A DNA stretch of 64,000 bases from an uncultured Maribacter sp. (GCA_947504045.1 CANNFY010000003.1:186001-250000), one strand, 5' to 3'; positions 17,776 to 26,779 are shown, numbered from the stretch's first letter. Program-made: numbers and translations. The notes: generated by a model from the letters alone, not told the origin.

Positions 17776-18997
17776 CTTTTTTAGTAGAAAATAAGTTTTT
17801 AACGTCTACTTGGTTTTTAATTAAATCATCAAAAGTTTCTCTTTCTCTAATTAAAATTGCTTCACCGTTATGCCATAATACTTCTGGTGGTCTAAATCTA
17901 GAATTGTAATTGCTAGCCATTGTAAAGCAGTAGGCACCAGCATTCTTAAATTGCAAAATATCGCCCTCTGCAATTTCGTTTATTCTACGATTACTAGCAA
18001 AGGTGTCAGTTTCACAAATGTAACCTACAACAGAGTAATAACGTTCTCTGCCTTCTGGGTTAGAAATATTTTGTATTCTATGGTAAGATCCATAAAGCAT
18101 TGGTCTTATTAAATGGTTAAAACCAGAATCTATACTTGCAAAAACAGTAGATGTAGTTTGTTTAACAACATTTACTTTAGCAAGAAAAGAACCAGCTTCA
18201 CTTACCAAGAATTTACCAGGTTCAAAAGCAAGCGTTAATTCTTTACCGTATTCTTTACAAAACTCATTAAAACGAGAGCTTAATTTTTTTCCAAGCTCTT
18301 CAATATTAGTTTCTATGTCGGCATCTTTATATGGTACTTTAAAACCACTTCCAAAATCTATAAAATCTAAATTTTTAAAATTCTTAGCAGTTTCAAAAAG
18401 TATTTCAGAAGCATAAAGGAAAACATCAATATCTAAAATATCGCTTCCAGTGTGCATGTGTATACCATTAATATTCATTTTAGTAAGTTCCACTATACGT
18501 AATAAATGCGGAATTTGATGAATACTTATTCCAAATTTAGAATCTATATGACCTACAGAAATATTAGAATTTCCACCAGCCATAACATGTGGATTTATAC
18601 GTATGCAAACAGGAACATTCGGGTGCTTACTACCAAACTGTTCTAATATAGAAAGGTTGTCTATATTTATACGTACACCTAATTTTGATGCTTCCTCTAT
18701 TTCTTCTAAAGAAACACCGTTTGGCGTAAATATGATAGACTCCGGTTTAAAACCAGCCATTAACCCAAGTTGTACTTCTTGAATAGATACGGTATCTAGA
18801 CCACTACCTAAACTATTCATTAGTTTTAAGATAGTTATATTAGATAATGCCTTGCAAGCGTAATTTAATTTAAGTTTTTTTACTCCGTTAAATGCATTTG
18901 TTAATCTTTGAAACTGAGAAATAATTTTTTCAGAATCGTAAACATATACCGGGTCGCCATACTTTTTGGCGATTGTAAGCAAATCAGAATGCTTCAT
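17756..18997 (-). CDS. lysA: Diaminopimelate decarboxylase
   Basis: A 413-residue PLP enzyme that decarboxylates meso-diaminopimelate to lysine. Features: PLP lysine in KLNYACKALSN, HMHTGSDI, the phosphate-binding FGSGFKVPY, EPGKFLV, and the C-terminal catalytic segment CETDTFA with GAYCFTMASNYNSR that binds substrate across the dimer. Length is normal. It is monocistronic, with a canonical promoter on the minus strand and a 3' hairpin that overlaps its stop codon. Its biosynthetic partner dapD is also in this window at 54.2 kb but in a separate unit. Confidence 0.96.
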   Translation of the reverse strand: MKHSDLLTIAKKYGDPVYVYDSEKIISQFQRLTNAFNGVKKLKLNYACKALSNITILKLMNSLGSGLDTVSIQEVQLGLMAGFKPESIIFTPNGVSLEEIEEASKLGVRINIDNLSILEQFGSKHPNVPVCIRINPHVMAGGNSNISVGHIDSKFGISIHQIPHLLRIVELTKMNINGIHMHTGSDILDIDVFLYASEILFETAKNFKNLDFIDFGSGFKVPYKDADIETNIEELGKKLSSRFNEFCKEYGKELTLAFEPGKFLVSEAGSFLAKVNVVKQTTSTVFASIDSGFNHLIRPMLYGSYHRIQNISNPEGRERYYSVVGYICETDTFASNRRINEIAEGDILQFKNAGAYCFTMASNYNSRFRPPEVLWHNGEAILIRERETFDDLIKNQVDVKNLFSTKKEKATVK

Positions 18998-19016
18998 AAT
19001 TAGTCATAATTTTGAG

Positions 19017-19047
19017 CAAATTTAGAATACTATTTTTGTTACACAAA
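19017..19047 (-). promoter_or_regulatory. Canonical promoter of lysA
   Basis: On the minus strand TTTG (19047-19044) is followed after exactly 19 bases by TAAATTTG (19024-19017), 19 bases upstream of the lysA ATG. This is one of two full consensus -33/-7 pairs in the window. Confidence 0.65.
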
Positions 19048-19089
19048 AAAAATAACAGCAATATTTATAAATACAACAATTTGTGATAA

Positions 19090-19120
19090 TTGTAACACTT
19101 ATTAAATGTTATTATATTTG
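19090..19120 (+). promoter_or_regulatory. Promoter of the LON-substrate-domain gene
   Basis: TTG at 19090-19092, a 20-base spacer and TATATTTG at 19113-19120; the ATG at 19164 lies 43 bases downstream. It is divergent from the lysA promoter. Confidence 0.55.
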
Positions 19121-19163
19121 TAAACACTTATTATAGGTGGTATATTTATTTAAAAAAAGTACT

Positions 19164-19802
19164 ATGATATTGCCAATGTTTCCGTTACAATCTATTTTTT
19201 TTCCGGGAGAAACAATTCCATTGCATGTTTTTGAAGATCGTTATAAAGAGTTAATAAGTGATTGTAGAAATGAGGCTATTACATTTGGTATTCCTGTTTA
19301 TATTGATGGGAAAATAGATTACGGTATAGAAGCACAACTTGTAGAAGTAGTTACTACTTATGAGGGTGGCGAAATGGATGTAATTTGTGTTGCAAGGCAA
19401 GTTTTTTCTATAAAAGAGTTTATACCAGTTATTAATGGTAAGCTATACCCAAGTGGGGAAGTTTCTTTTTTAGAGTTAGACTATGTTGCAGATGAGGAAT
19501 TAAAAAAAGAAGTTTTAAAAGCAATAGAAACCTTATATATGTTAATGGGTGCCGTGTTTACGCCAATAGCAATTTCTAAATTTAATAGCTATATGTTGGC
19601 GCATAAAATTGGACTTTCTTTTAAGCAAGAATATGAGCTTTTGCAGATAGTTAAAGAGAATGACAGATTATTTTATCTAAAAAAACACTTATTAAAAACT
19701 ATTGCTGTTTTAGAAGAGGTGAATAGAACAAAGAAAACTATAGAGTTAAATGGGCATTTTAGAAACTTCGACCCGTTAGATTTTGATGGTTTTGATCATT
19801 AA
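19164..19802 (+). CDS. LON peptidase substrate-binding domain protein
   Basis: A 212-residue protein consisting of the LON N-terminal (substrate-binding) domain without ATPase or protease. It opens with MILPMFPLQSIFFPGETIPL and HVFEDRYKELI, the usual signature, and ends in a helical bundle (KKHLLKTIAVLEEVNRTKKT). Standalone LON-N proteins are widespread; their role is not settled, possibly adaptor or substrate recognition. The ATG at 19164 is chosen over a GTG 27 bases upstream because it matches the family N-terminus. Monocistronic. Confidence 0.87.
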   Translation: MILPMFPLQSIFFPGETIPLHVFEDRYKELISDCRNEAITFGIPVYIDGKIDYGIEAQLVEVVTTYEGGEMDVICVARQVFSIKEFIPVINGKLYPSGEVSFLELDYVADEELKKEVLKAIETLYMLMGAVFTPIAISKFNSYMLAHKIGLSFKQEYELLQIVKENDRLFYLKKHLLKTIAVLEEVNRTKKTIELNGHFRNFDPLDFDGFDH

Positions 19803-19848
19803 TTGTTTTAGGTTGCTTTTTTCATTAGGGTAAATGCATTTGGTTTAT

Positions 19849-19856
19849 TATTTTTG
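19849..19856 (+). promoter_or_regulatory. -7 promoter element for sucC
   Basis: TATTTTTG, 26 bases before the sucC ATG; no clear -33 partner. Confidence 0.5.
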
Positions 19857-19882
19857 CTTACAAACATTAAGAAACTAGATAC

Positions 19883-21076
19883 ATGAATCTTCACGAATAT
19901 CAAGGAAAAGAAATTTTAGCAAGTTTTGGTGTACGCATCCAAAGAGGTGTTGTGGCACAAAGTGCAAAAGAGGCTGTAGATGCTGCAAAAAAATTAACAG
20001 AGGAAACTGGTACAGGTTGGCACGTAATTAAGGCACAAGTACATGCTGGTGGTCGTGGTAAAGGCGGTGGTGTTAAGCTAGCAAAAAATTTAAAAGAAGT
20101 AGAAGAAATTGCTGGTAACATTATAGGAATGGATCTTGTTACGCCGCAAACTTCTGCAGAAGGTAAAAGAGTACACCAAGTTTTAGTAGCTGAGGATGTA
20201 TATTACCCTGGCGATAGCGAAACAAGTGAATTTTATATGTCTGTACTTTTAAATCGTGCTACAGGTAGAAATATGATTATGTATTCTACAGAAGGTGGTA
20301 TGGATATAGAAGAGGTTGCAGAAAGCACTCCACATTTAATTTTTACAGAAGAGATAGATCCAGCTACAGGTTTATTACCTTTTCAGGCTAGAAAAATAGC
20401 TTTTAATTTAGGATTGTCTGGATTGGCATTTAAAGAAATGACAAAGTTTGTTGCTTCTTTATATAAAGCATATGTAGAAAGTGATTCTAGTATGTTTGAA
20501 ATTAACCCAGTGTTAAAAACATCAGACGATAAGATAATGGCTGTAGATGCAAAAGTATCTATAGATGATAACGCATTGTACAGAAGAAAGCAATATGCAG
20601 AAATGCGCGATTTACGCGAGGAAAACCCAATTGAAGTAGAAGCAGGAGCATTAGGTCTTAATTATGTAGATTTAGATGGTAACGTTGGTTGTATGGTTAA
20701 CGGTGCTGGTTTGGCAATGGCAACTATGGATTTAATTAAGATGGCAGGTGGTGAGCCAGCTAACTTCTTAGATGTAGGTGGTACTGCTGATGCAAAAAGA
20801 GTAGAGGAGGCTTTTAGAATTATTTTAAAAGATCCAGAAGTAAAAGCTATATTAATTAATATTTTTGGTGGTATTGTTCGTTGTGACAGAGTTGCTGAAG
20901 GTATTGTAGCTGCTTACAAAAATATGGGAGATGCTATTCAAGTGCCAATCATTGTTCGTTTACAAGGTACAAACGCAGAGTTAGCTAAAGAAATAATAGA
21001 TAATTCTGGTTTAGCAGTACAATCTGCTGTACAGTTTAAAGAAGCTGCAGATAAAGTAAAGGCTGTATTAAGCTAA
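19883..21076 (+). CDS. sucC: Succinyl-CoA ligase (ADP-forming) beta subunit
   Basis: A 397-residue ATP-grasp subunit that, with SucD, converts succinyl-CoA to succinate with substrate-level phosphorylation in the TCA cycle. Evidence: the N-terminal MNLHEYQGKEILASFGV, nucleotide-binding HAGGRGKGGGVKLAK, metal/phosphate residues in EINPVLKTSDDKIMAVDAK and the C-terminal NIFGGIVRCDRVAEGIV. Length is standard. The alpha subunit gene sucD is not adjacent; separation of sucC and sucD is frequent in Bacteroidota. A terminator follows directly. Confidence 0.97.
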   Translation: MNLHEYQGKEILASFGVRIQRGVVAQSAKEAVDAAKKLTEETGTGWHVIKAQVHAGGRGKGGGVKLAKNLKEVEEIAGNIIGMDLVTPQTSAEGKRVHQVLVAEDVYYPGDSETSEFYMSVLLNRATGRNMIMYSTEGGMDIEEVAESTPHLIFTEEIDPATGLLPFQARKIAFNLGLSGLAFKEMTKFVASLYKAYVESDSSMFEINPVLKTSDDKIMAVDAKVSIDDNALYRRKQYAEMRDLREENPIEVEAGALGLNYVDLDGNVGCMVNGAGLAMATMDLIKMAGGEPANFLDVGGTADAKRVEEAFRIILKDPEVKAILINIFGGIVRCDRVAEGIVAAYKNMGDAIQVPIIVRLQGTNAELAKEIIDNSGLAVQSAVQFKEAADKVKAVLS

Positions 21077-21096
21077 AATACTTTTTTAAATATATA

Positions 21097-21137
21097 AAAG
21101 AGGGTGGTGTTTTATAAAACGCTACCCTCTTTTTTTG
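21097..21137 (+). terminator. sucC terminator
   Basis: AAAGAGGGTGGTGTTTTA pairs with TAAAACGCTACCCTCTTT (two G-T pairs), followed by a T-run. Confidence 0.85.
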
Positions 21138-21315
21138 TTCTTTTTAATAGTGTAACTAGATTATTTTCTGTGTTTTAAGTGTTTTGTATAGATGGGTTAA
21201 GTAGCTAAAAAAATGTTAAAAAAGATACTGTGTGTAACAATTTGTTGTGCTGTGTCGTCTTTTAAGCATATCATCAATTATTAAACATCAATCAATTAAT
21301 TTAAAACAACAAGTC

Positions 21316-21651
21316 ATGAGAAAAATTAGTCTAGTATTAGTAGTTGCAATGCTTCTTTTTGTAGGAAACACATTTGCAAACAACACGGTAGAAGATAAGC
21401 CAGGAAAAAAATTAGTTACACAAATTGCAAAATTACTTTCTAAAAATACATTAACAAGTAAAGATGTTGATGCAACCGCTCAAGTGCGATTTACTGTAAA
21501 CAAAGAAAGTGAAATAGTTGTTTTGTCTGTTTCTACAAATAATTACAGGTTAGAGGGGTTTGTAAAAGGAAATCTTAATTATAAAAAAGTAGCATTGGAG
21601 GAATATACAGAAGGTAAAATATACACTATGCCTGTTCGTATTAAGAGTTAA
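21316..21651 (+). CDS. Small exported protein with a TonB C-terminal-like pattern
   Basis: A 111-residue protein with a signal peptide (ISLVLVVAMLLFVGNTFA). The mature part contains AQVRFTVNKESEIVVLSVS, LEGFVKGNLNYKKV and GKIYTMPVRIK, which follow the beta-alpha-beta-beta order of the TonB C-terminal domain (VxFxV...G.I..V.V...L...V...L...G....V.I). No membrane anchor or proline-rich linker is present, so it is not a working TonB. It may be a periplasmic module that borrows the fold; the family assignment is tentative. The start is the ATG at 21316, since the upstream extension lacks signal character. A perfect terminator follows. Confidence 0.65.
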   Translation: MRKISLVLVVAMLLFVGNTFANNTVEDKPGKKLVTQIAKLLSKNTLTSKDVDATAQVRFTVNKESEIVVLSVSTNNYRLEGFVKGNLNYKKVALEEYTEGKIYTMPVRIKS

Positions 21652-21665
21652 ATAGGTATATGAGT

Positions 21666-21700
21666 AAAAAAAAGTCCTGACTAAATCAGGACTTTTTTTT
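21666..21700. terminator. Bidirectional terminator overlapping the DUF1456 stop
   Basis: AAAAAGTCCTGA and TCAGGACTTTTT pair perfectly around CTAAA. It serves the small exported protein and convergent DUF1456, whose stop codon (21686-21688) is inside the hairpin. Confidence 0.88.
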
Positions 21701-22063
21701 GTTTTTATATTTTACATTACTTAAATCGTTATTAACTTTTTTTCTTTGCTGTGTTTTAAAGTCGGGTCTTTTGTTAATTGGGTTAGGTTTAGGAGAGCTC
21801 GGTTTAAAGCTATTTGCAAGCGCTTCGGCAGGAGTTTTAGGGTTTTCCTTTGTTCCTCTTAAATGAATAACTAAGCCATTTAAAAAGTTGCGTAATACTT
21901 GATCGCCACACTCCATGTATTTTGGGTGATCTTCATTTCTGAAAAATGCACCTAACTCACTTTTAGATATATTAAAGTCTACTAATTTTAAGATATCTAC
22001 AATATTGTCATCGCGTAGCATAAGAGCAACTCTAAGTTTCTTAAAAATATCATTATTCGTCAT
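21686..22063 (-). CDS. DUF1456 family protein (YehS-like)
   Basis: A 125-residue cytoplasmic protein with two copies of the short helical DUF1456 repeat: TNNDIFKKLRVALMLRDDNI with ELGAFFRNEDHPKY, and ECGDQVLRNFLNGLVIHLRG. It ends in a basic, low-complexity tail (KTQQRKKVNNDLSNVKYKNK). The family (YehS in Escherichia coli) is conserved but functionally uncharacterised. The gene is monocistronic and convergent with its left neighbour. Confidence 0.88.
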   Translation of the reverse strand: MTNNDIFKKLRVALMLRDDNIVDILKLVDFNISKSELGAFFRNEDHPKYMECGDQVLRNFLNGLVIHLRGTKENPKTPAEALANSFKPSSPKPNPINKRPDFKTQQRKKVNNDLSNVKYKNKKKS

Positions 22064-22147
22064 CTTACTTCATTTTTTTAGCAAGTTATTATAAAATGTT
22101 TAATACAATGCTTTTTGCTATTCTTTAATTTGAAAACTTAAGCAGCA

Positions 22148-22232
22148 TGTCAAAATGTCTTTATTTTAAATTTAAACACAGACAAAATGACATTTTTTTT
22201 AAAATGGTATACGTTTTGACTATCTAGATAGT
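22148..22232. promoter_or_regulatory. Putative operator region upstream of hsp20
   Basis: Three copies of a GTCAAAATG-like motif (22149-22157; GACAAAATG at 22181-22189; reverse-strand GTCAAAACG at 22212-22220) are followed by a perfect 14-base palindrome ACTATCTAGATAGT (22219-22232). The region lies 36-120 bases before the Hsp20 ATG. A regulatory role is inferred from arrangement; no known box is recognised. Confidence 0.4.
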
Positions 22233-22267
22233 ATAAATAATAAATTAATTTTTAAAAGATAATAGTT

Positions 22268-22702
22268 ATGAGTACAGTAAGAAAAAGTGATGTGTTTTTG
22301 CCTTCTTTACTAGATGAAATACTTAAGCCAGATTGGTTTGGTGGAATAGAAAATTTTGGAGCAAAAATACCTCCAACAAATATTCTAGAAAGAGATAATT
22401 TTTTTGAAATAGAGTTGCTAATTCCGGGAAGAAAAAAAGAGGAATTTAAGATAGAAATTGATAAGAATATTTTGTCTGTTTCTGTTGCAGATGAAAGTCA
22501 AAATCAAGATAAAAAAGAAGCGTCAAATTTTAAATATACAAGAAGAGAATTTAAAAAAATGGCTTTTAAAAGAGCTTTTAATTTGCCAGATTCTGTGGCA
22601 GAGGAGAAGGTGAATGCTACATATGAAGATGGAATTTTAAAGTTTGTTTTACCTAAAAAAGAAGAGGCTTTACCAAAAGAAAAACGACTAATAAGTCTGT
22701 AA
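22268..22702 (+). CDS. Hsp20/alpha-crystallin small heat shock protein
   Basis: A 144-residue ATP-independent holdase chaperone. The alpha-crystallin domain covers about residues 38-135: NILERDNFFEIELLIPGRKK, the FKYTRREFKKMAFKRAFNLP core, and the A-x-x-x-n-G-v-L signature seen as ATYEDGILKFVLPK. The C-terminal tail ends EKRLISL, which carries an I-x-L-like anchor for oligomer assembly. The gene stands alone with an unusual upstream dyad region and a hairpin terminator about 75 bases downstream. Confidence 0.94.
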   Translation: MSTVRKSDVFLPSLLDEILKPDWFGGIENFGAKIPPTNILERDNFFEIELLIPGRKKEEFKIEIDKNILSVSVADESQNQDKKEASNFKYTRREFKKMAFKRAFNLPDSVAEEKVNATYEDGILKFVLPKKEEALPKEKRLISL

Positions 22703-22776
22703 TAATTTTGTCATTTATTTTTACAGTTACAGTGTTTACTGTATTATTTTAAATGATTTTTTAGTTGGTTAGTTAG

Positions 22777-22811
22777 TGAGCGTTTTAAGTAATTAAAACG
22801 CTCATTTTTTT
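22777..22811 (+). terminator. hsp20 terminator
   Basis: TGAGCGTTTTAA pairs with TTAAAACGCTCA and is followed by TTTTTTT. Confidence 0.8.
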
Positions 22812-22951
22812 GCTTTTTTACAAATTTAGACATGTCTAAATATTGTATTTAACTATTTGTTTTCCAGTTTTTTATTTGTGTTTAAGTAAAGTTTTTATTT
22901 GTGTTTGGTGTTTTTTTGTTTTTAAAGTGTTTTTCTGTCTTAAATGAACAC

Positions 22952-24940
22952 TTATTTTTGGTCTTGTAATAATTTTATTTCATCTCTTAATTTTGCTGCT
23001 TGCATAAAATCTAATTCTTTAGCAGCTTTTTCCATCGCCTTTCTTTTGTCTTTAATTAGCTTTTCAATTTGCTCTTTTGTTAGATAATCCATGTCTGGTT
23101 CTGCAGCTCGTAATTCTTCTTTTTGAAAGTGATAAGTAGATACTGAATTTTTTGCCAGAGCACTATCTAAACTTTTATTTAATGCTTTTGGAGTAACATT
23201 ATTTTTTATGTTATATGCAATTTGTTTTTCTCTTCGGTAGGTAGTTTCGTCCATAGTTTTTTGCATGCTTTTTGTAATTTTATCTGCATACATAATTGCA
23301 AGGCCATTTAAGTTTCTTGCAGCTCTTCCTATGGTCTGAGTTAGGGATCTGTGACTGCGTAAAAATCCTTCTTTATCGGCATCTAAAATTGCGACTAAAG
23401 ATACCTCTGGAAGATCTAATCCTTCACGTAAAAGATTAACTCCAATTAAGACATCAAAAATACCTTTTCTTAGATCTTGCATAATTTCTACTCTTTCTAA
23501 AGTATCCACATCACTATGTATATATCTACACCTTACATTTATTCTTGTAAGGTATTTTGCAAGTTCTTCAGCCATTCTTTTGGTAAGAGTGGTAACTAAA
23601 GTTCTTTCGTCTTTTTCTACCCTAACTTGTATTTCTTCAATTAAGTCATCTATTTGGTTTTCACTAGGGCGAACTTCTATAATAGGATCCAATAAGCCTG
23701 TTGGTCTTATTACTTGTTCTACAACCACGCCTTGGCTTAATTCTAACTCATAATCTGCAGGTGTAGCACTTACATAAAGTACTTGGGTTTGTAAGGCTTC
23801 AAATTCTTCAAATTTTAAAGGTCTGTTATCCATTGCAGCGGGCAATCTAAAACCGTATTCTACAAGATTTTCTTTTCTAGAACGGTCACCGCCATACATA
23901 GCATGTACTTGTGGTATGGTAACATGGCTTTCATCTACTACCATTAAATAATCATCAGGAAAATAGTCTAATAAACAAAAAGGTCTTGTTCCTGGTTGTC
24001 TACCATCTAAATAACGAGAGTAGTTTTCTATTCCGGAGCAATAGCCTAATTCTCGAATCATTTCTAAATCAAAAGTGGTACGTTCTTCTAAACGTTTTGC
24101 TTCTAAATGTTTTCCAATTTCTTTAAAATAATCTACCTGTTTAACCATATCCTCTTGTATCTGGTGTATGGCATTTTGCAACACATCTTGTGAGGTTACA
24201 AACATATTAGCAGGGTAAATATTTAAATTTTCATATATTTCAATTACATTATTATTAAAAGGGTCAAAAGCTTCTATTTCTTCAATTTCATCACCAAAAA
24301 AGTGAATTCTAAAAGCATGGTCAGCATAACTAGGAAACACATCTATAACATCTCCTTTTACTCTAAAATTACCATTTTTAAAATCGGTAGTTGTTCTGGA
24401 GTAAAGACTTTGTACAAGTTGATGCATAAACTTAGTTCTAGCAATAACTTGGTCTTTTTTAATAGAAATAACGTTTTTTTGAAACTCTATAGGGTTACCA
24501 ATACCATATAAGCAAGAAACGGATGCAATAACTATAACATCTCTACGGCCAGATAATAAAGAGGATGTAGTGCTTAATCTAAGTTTTTCTATATCCTCAT
24601 TAATAGAAAGGTCTTTTTCTATATATGTTCCGCTTGTAGGTATATATGCTTCGGGTTGGTAATAGTCATAATAGGAAACAAAATACTCTACAGCATTTTC
24701 AGGAAAAAATTGTTTAAACTCAGAGTATAATTGGGCAGCAAGTGTTTTGTTATGCGCAAGAATTAAAGTTGGTTTTTGAACCGTTTTTATAACATTAGCA
24801 ACCGTAAAAGTTTTTCCTGAACCAGTAACCCCAAGTAAGGTCTGGTATTGTTCTTTTTGGTTAATGCCATTTACTAATTGTTTAATTGCATTTGGCTGGT
24901 CTCCTGTTGGCTTAAACTCTGATACTACCTTAAATTTCAT
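22952..24940 (-). CDS. uvrB: Excinuclease ABC subunit B
   Basis: A 662-residue helicase-like damage-recognition subunit of nucleotide excision repair. It has Walker A (GVTGSGKTFTVANV), the beta-hairpin region (YYDYYQPEAYIP), the DEAD-like box DESHVTIP, helicase motif VI (QTIGRAARN) and the C-terminal UvrC-binding coiled coil (LIKDKRKAMEKAAKELDFMQ). Length is normal. It lies 84 bases after the minus-strand ABC permease and could share its transcript. Confidence 0.98.
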   Translation of the reverse strand: MKFKVVSEFKPTGDQPNAIKQLVNGINQKEQYQTLLGVTGSGKTFTVANVIKTVQKPTLILAHNKTLAAQLYSEFKQFFPENAVEYFVSYYDYYQPEAYIPTSGTYIEKDLSINEDIEKLRLSTTSSLLSGRRDVIVIASVSCLYGIGNPIEFQKNVISIKKDQVIARTKFMHQLVQSLYSRTTTDFKNGNFRVKGDVIDVFPSYADHAFRIHFFGDEIEEIEAFDPFNNNVIEIYENLNIYPANMFVTSQDVLQNAIHQIQEDMVKQVDYFKEIGKHLEAKRLEERTTFDLEMIRELGYCSGIENYSRYLDGRQPGTRPFCLLDYFPDDYLMVVDESHVTIPQVHAMYGGDRSRKENLVEYGFRLPAAMDNRPLKFEEFEALQTQVLYVSATPADYELELSQGVVVEQVIRPTGLLDPIIEVRPSENQIDDLIEEIQVRVEKDERTLVTTLTKRMAEELAKYLTRINVRCRYIHSDVDTLERVEIMQDLRKGIFDVLIGVNLLREGLDLPEVSLVAILDADKEGFLRSHRSLTQTIGRAARNLNGLAIMYADKITKSMQKTMDETTYRREKQIAYNIKNNVTPKALNKSLDSALAKNSVSTYHFQKEELRAAEPDMDYLTKEQIEKLIKDKRKAMEKAAKELDFMQAAKLRDEIKLLQDQK

Positions 24941-25024
24941 GGTTTAAAAGTACAAAAAGAGTGGTAATAGTTTAAGGTTTATAGTTATATCTTTTTGTAT
25001 TTAAATTTTAGTTGAAATTCTGTA

Positions 25025-25855
25025 TTATAAATCTCTTTTTTCAAGTAGAGCATAAGAAGCGTAAACAAATACCATAGTCCAAACAAGAACAATTAGTATT
25101 TGGTACCAATGCACATGGTAATCGTAAGAAAGGTTTGTTCCTATTTGGTTTCCTAGTTCCTGTACAGCATCTAATCTTCTACTAGGTTCTTTTATTAGAT
25201 TTTGCATAGACTCCATAGGAAAAACGTTTTTTATACTTTGTGCCGTTTCCCAGCTTGTAAATTTCCAACCTAATATTCCGTACATAAATTGTTCAAAAAT
25301 TAACCATAAAACTAAAAAACCAAGAGCAAAGGCAGATTTTTTAACAAAAATTCCTAAGAATAAACAAAAAGAGAAAAAGCCTAAAAGTTTTACAAAAAAA
25401 GCAAGTAAAAATTCTAAGTCAGAAAATATTATAGATATTTCATTATAATCAGAATATTTAAGCCCTAAAATTAAAGAAACAATAAAAACAAAAATAGTAG
25501 AGACTAAAGAAAATATACTTACTGTAAGAAACTTAGAAAGCACAAATTCTTTTTTAGATAAACCGTCTATTAAGTTTTGTTTTATGGTTTTATTACTATA
25601 TTCATTAGCCATCATAGATACTATTACAATAGCTAGAAATAGCTTAAAAAAGGCGGCAATAAATGTGTTAAAATGCCATATGTAAGGAAAATTAAAAATA
25701 CCCAAATCTGCTAATAATATTCCTTTGCCAAAAGGAAATTTAATAACAGATATTAAAGCAATACAACAGAGCAAAACAAAATAAGATACAATTAGTATTT
25801 TACTAGCTCTATTATTCCATAGTTTTATAAATTCTATTTGAAGTAATCTAATCAT
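25025..25855 (-). CDS. ABC-2 type transporter permease
   Basis: A 276-residue integral membrane protein with about six hydrophobic segments: an N-terminal anchor after IEFIKLWNNRASKILI, then helices near residues 60-85, 105-130, 150-170, 175-195 and 245-268. The ABC-2 hallmark MMANEYSNKTIKQNLIDGLS follows the second helix. It resembles permeases of bacitracin/lantibiotic-type or stress-related exporters. It follows the ATPase gene by 21 bases and must partner with it. Substrate unknown. Confidence 0.85.
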   Translation of the reverse strand: MIRLLQIEFIKLWNNRASKILIVSYFVLLCCIALISVIKFPFGKGILLADLGIFNFPYIWHFNTFIAAFFKLFLAIVIVSMMANEYSNKTIKQNLIDGLSKKEFVLSKFLTVSIFSLVSTIFVFIVSLILGLKYSDYNEISIIFSDLEFLLAFFVKLLGFFSFCLFLGIFVKKSAFALGFLVLWLIFEQFMYGILGWKFTSWETAQSIKNVFPMESMQNLIKEPSRRLDAVQELGNQIGTNLSYDYHVHWYQILIVLVWTMVFVYASYALLEKRDL

Positions 25856-25876
25856 GATTTAAATTTTTAAGAGTAA

Positions 25877-26779
25877 TTAGTTAGATTGCTTTTTGGTTAA
25901 TGCTAAAAATTGCTCTTCTAAGCTTTCTTTTCTTTTTACTAAATGAGACAAAATAACTCCTTTGTTAAATAGATATTTATTAAGTTCTTCAGCGTTTAAT
26001 TCCGCTTTTAAAATTGCAGTTATAAGCCCGTTTGCAAATTTAATTTCACTAAAATCACCATGTTTTTCTAAAATGTTAATAAGCTTTTCTGGTTGTTTAG
26101 ATTTCAGTTCAAAAAAACCATAACTAGCTAACATACCGTCAACACTACCGGCGTATAGTTTTTCTCCTTTTCTTAAAATAATAACATGGCTACATACCTT
26201 TTCTACTTCATCTAATAAATGTGATGCTAAGAGTATTGTGGTTCCTTGTGCGGCTATTTTTTTTATAATTTCTCTTATTTGATGAATACCTTGTGGATCT
26301 AAACCATTGGTAGGCTCGTCTAATATTAAAATTTCTGGGTCATTCAGTAGGGCAGAAGCTATAGCAAGGCGTTGCTTCATTCCAAGAGAGTAGCTTCTAA
26401 ATTTACTATCTTTTCTATCTAATAGTCCAACTAGTTCTAGTTTTTCTTCTATTTTATTTTCGGAAACATTTTTTATTTTACAAACTAGTTTTAAGTTTTG
26501 AGAGGCTGTCATATATGGATAAAAATTAGGCCTTTCAATTATAGCTCCAACTCTTTTTAGAGCTTCGTGGGTAGAAACATTTCCATTAAACCACGAAAAA
26601 TTTCCACTAGTTCTATTAACAACATTTAAAACAATTCCTAATGTAGTAGATTTTCCACTCCCATTTGGGCCTAGAATACCATAAACATTTCCTTTTTCTA
26701 TAGTAAAGGATAAATCTTTTACAGCAGTAAGAGAACCGTATTTTTTGGTGAGATTATTTACTTTAAGAATGTTCTCCAA
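25877..26779 (-). CDS. ABC transporter ATP-binding protein
   Basis: A 300-residue ATPase: Walker A GPNGSGKSTTLGI, signature YSLGMKQRLAIASALL, Walker B EILILDEPTNGLDPQG and switch His in LASHLLDEVEK. The C-terminal extension (about 215-300) is typical of ABC-2 drug or peptide exporters (CcmA-like). The start codon is TTG at 26779; no ATG lies in a better position. It pairs with the downstream permease. The next gene to the right is divergent. Confidence 0.9.
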   Translation of the reverse strand: MENILKVNNLTKKYGSLTAVKDLSFTIEKGNVYGILGPNGSGKSTTLGIVLNVVNRTSGNFSWFNGNVSTHEALKRVGAIIERPNFYPYMTASQNLKLVCKIKNVSENKIEEKLELVGLLDRKDSKFRSYSLGMKQRLAIASALLNDPEILILDEPTNGLDPQGIHQIREIIKKIAAQGTTILLASHLLDEVEKVCSHVIILRKGEKLYAGSVDGMLASYGFFELKSKQPEKLINILEKHGDFSEIKFANGLITAILKAELNAEELNKYLFNKGVILSHLVKRKESLEEQFLALTKKQSN

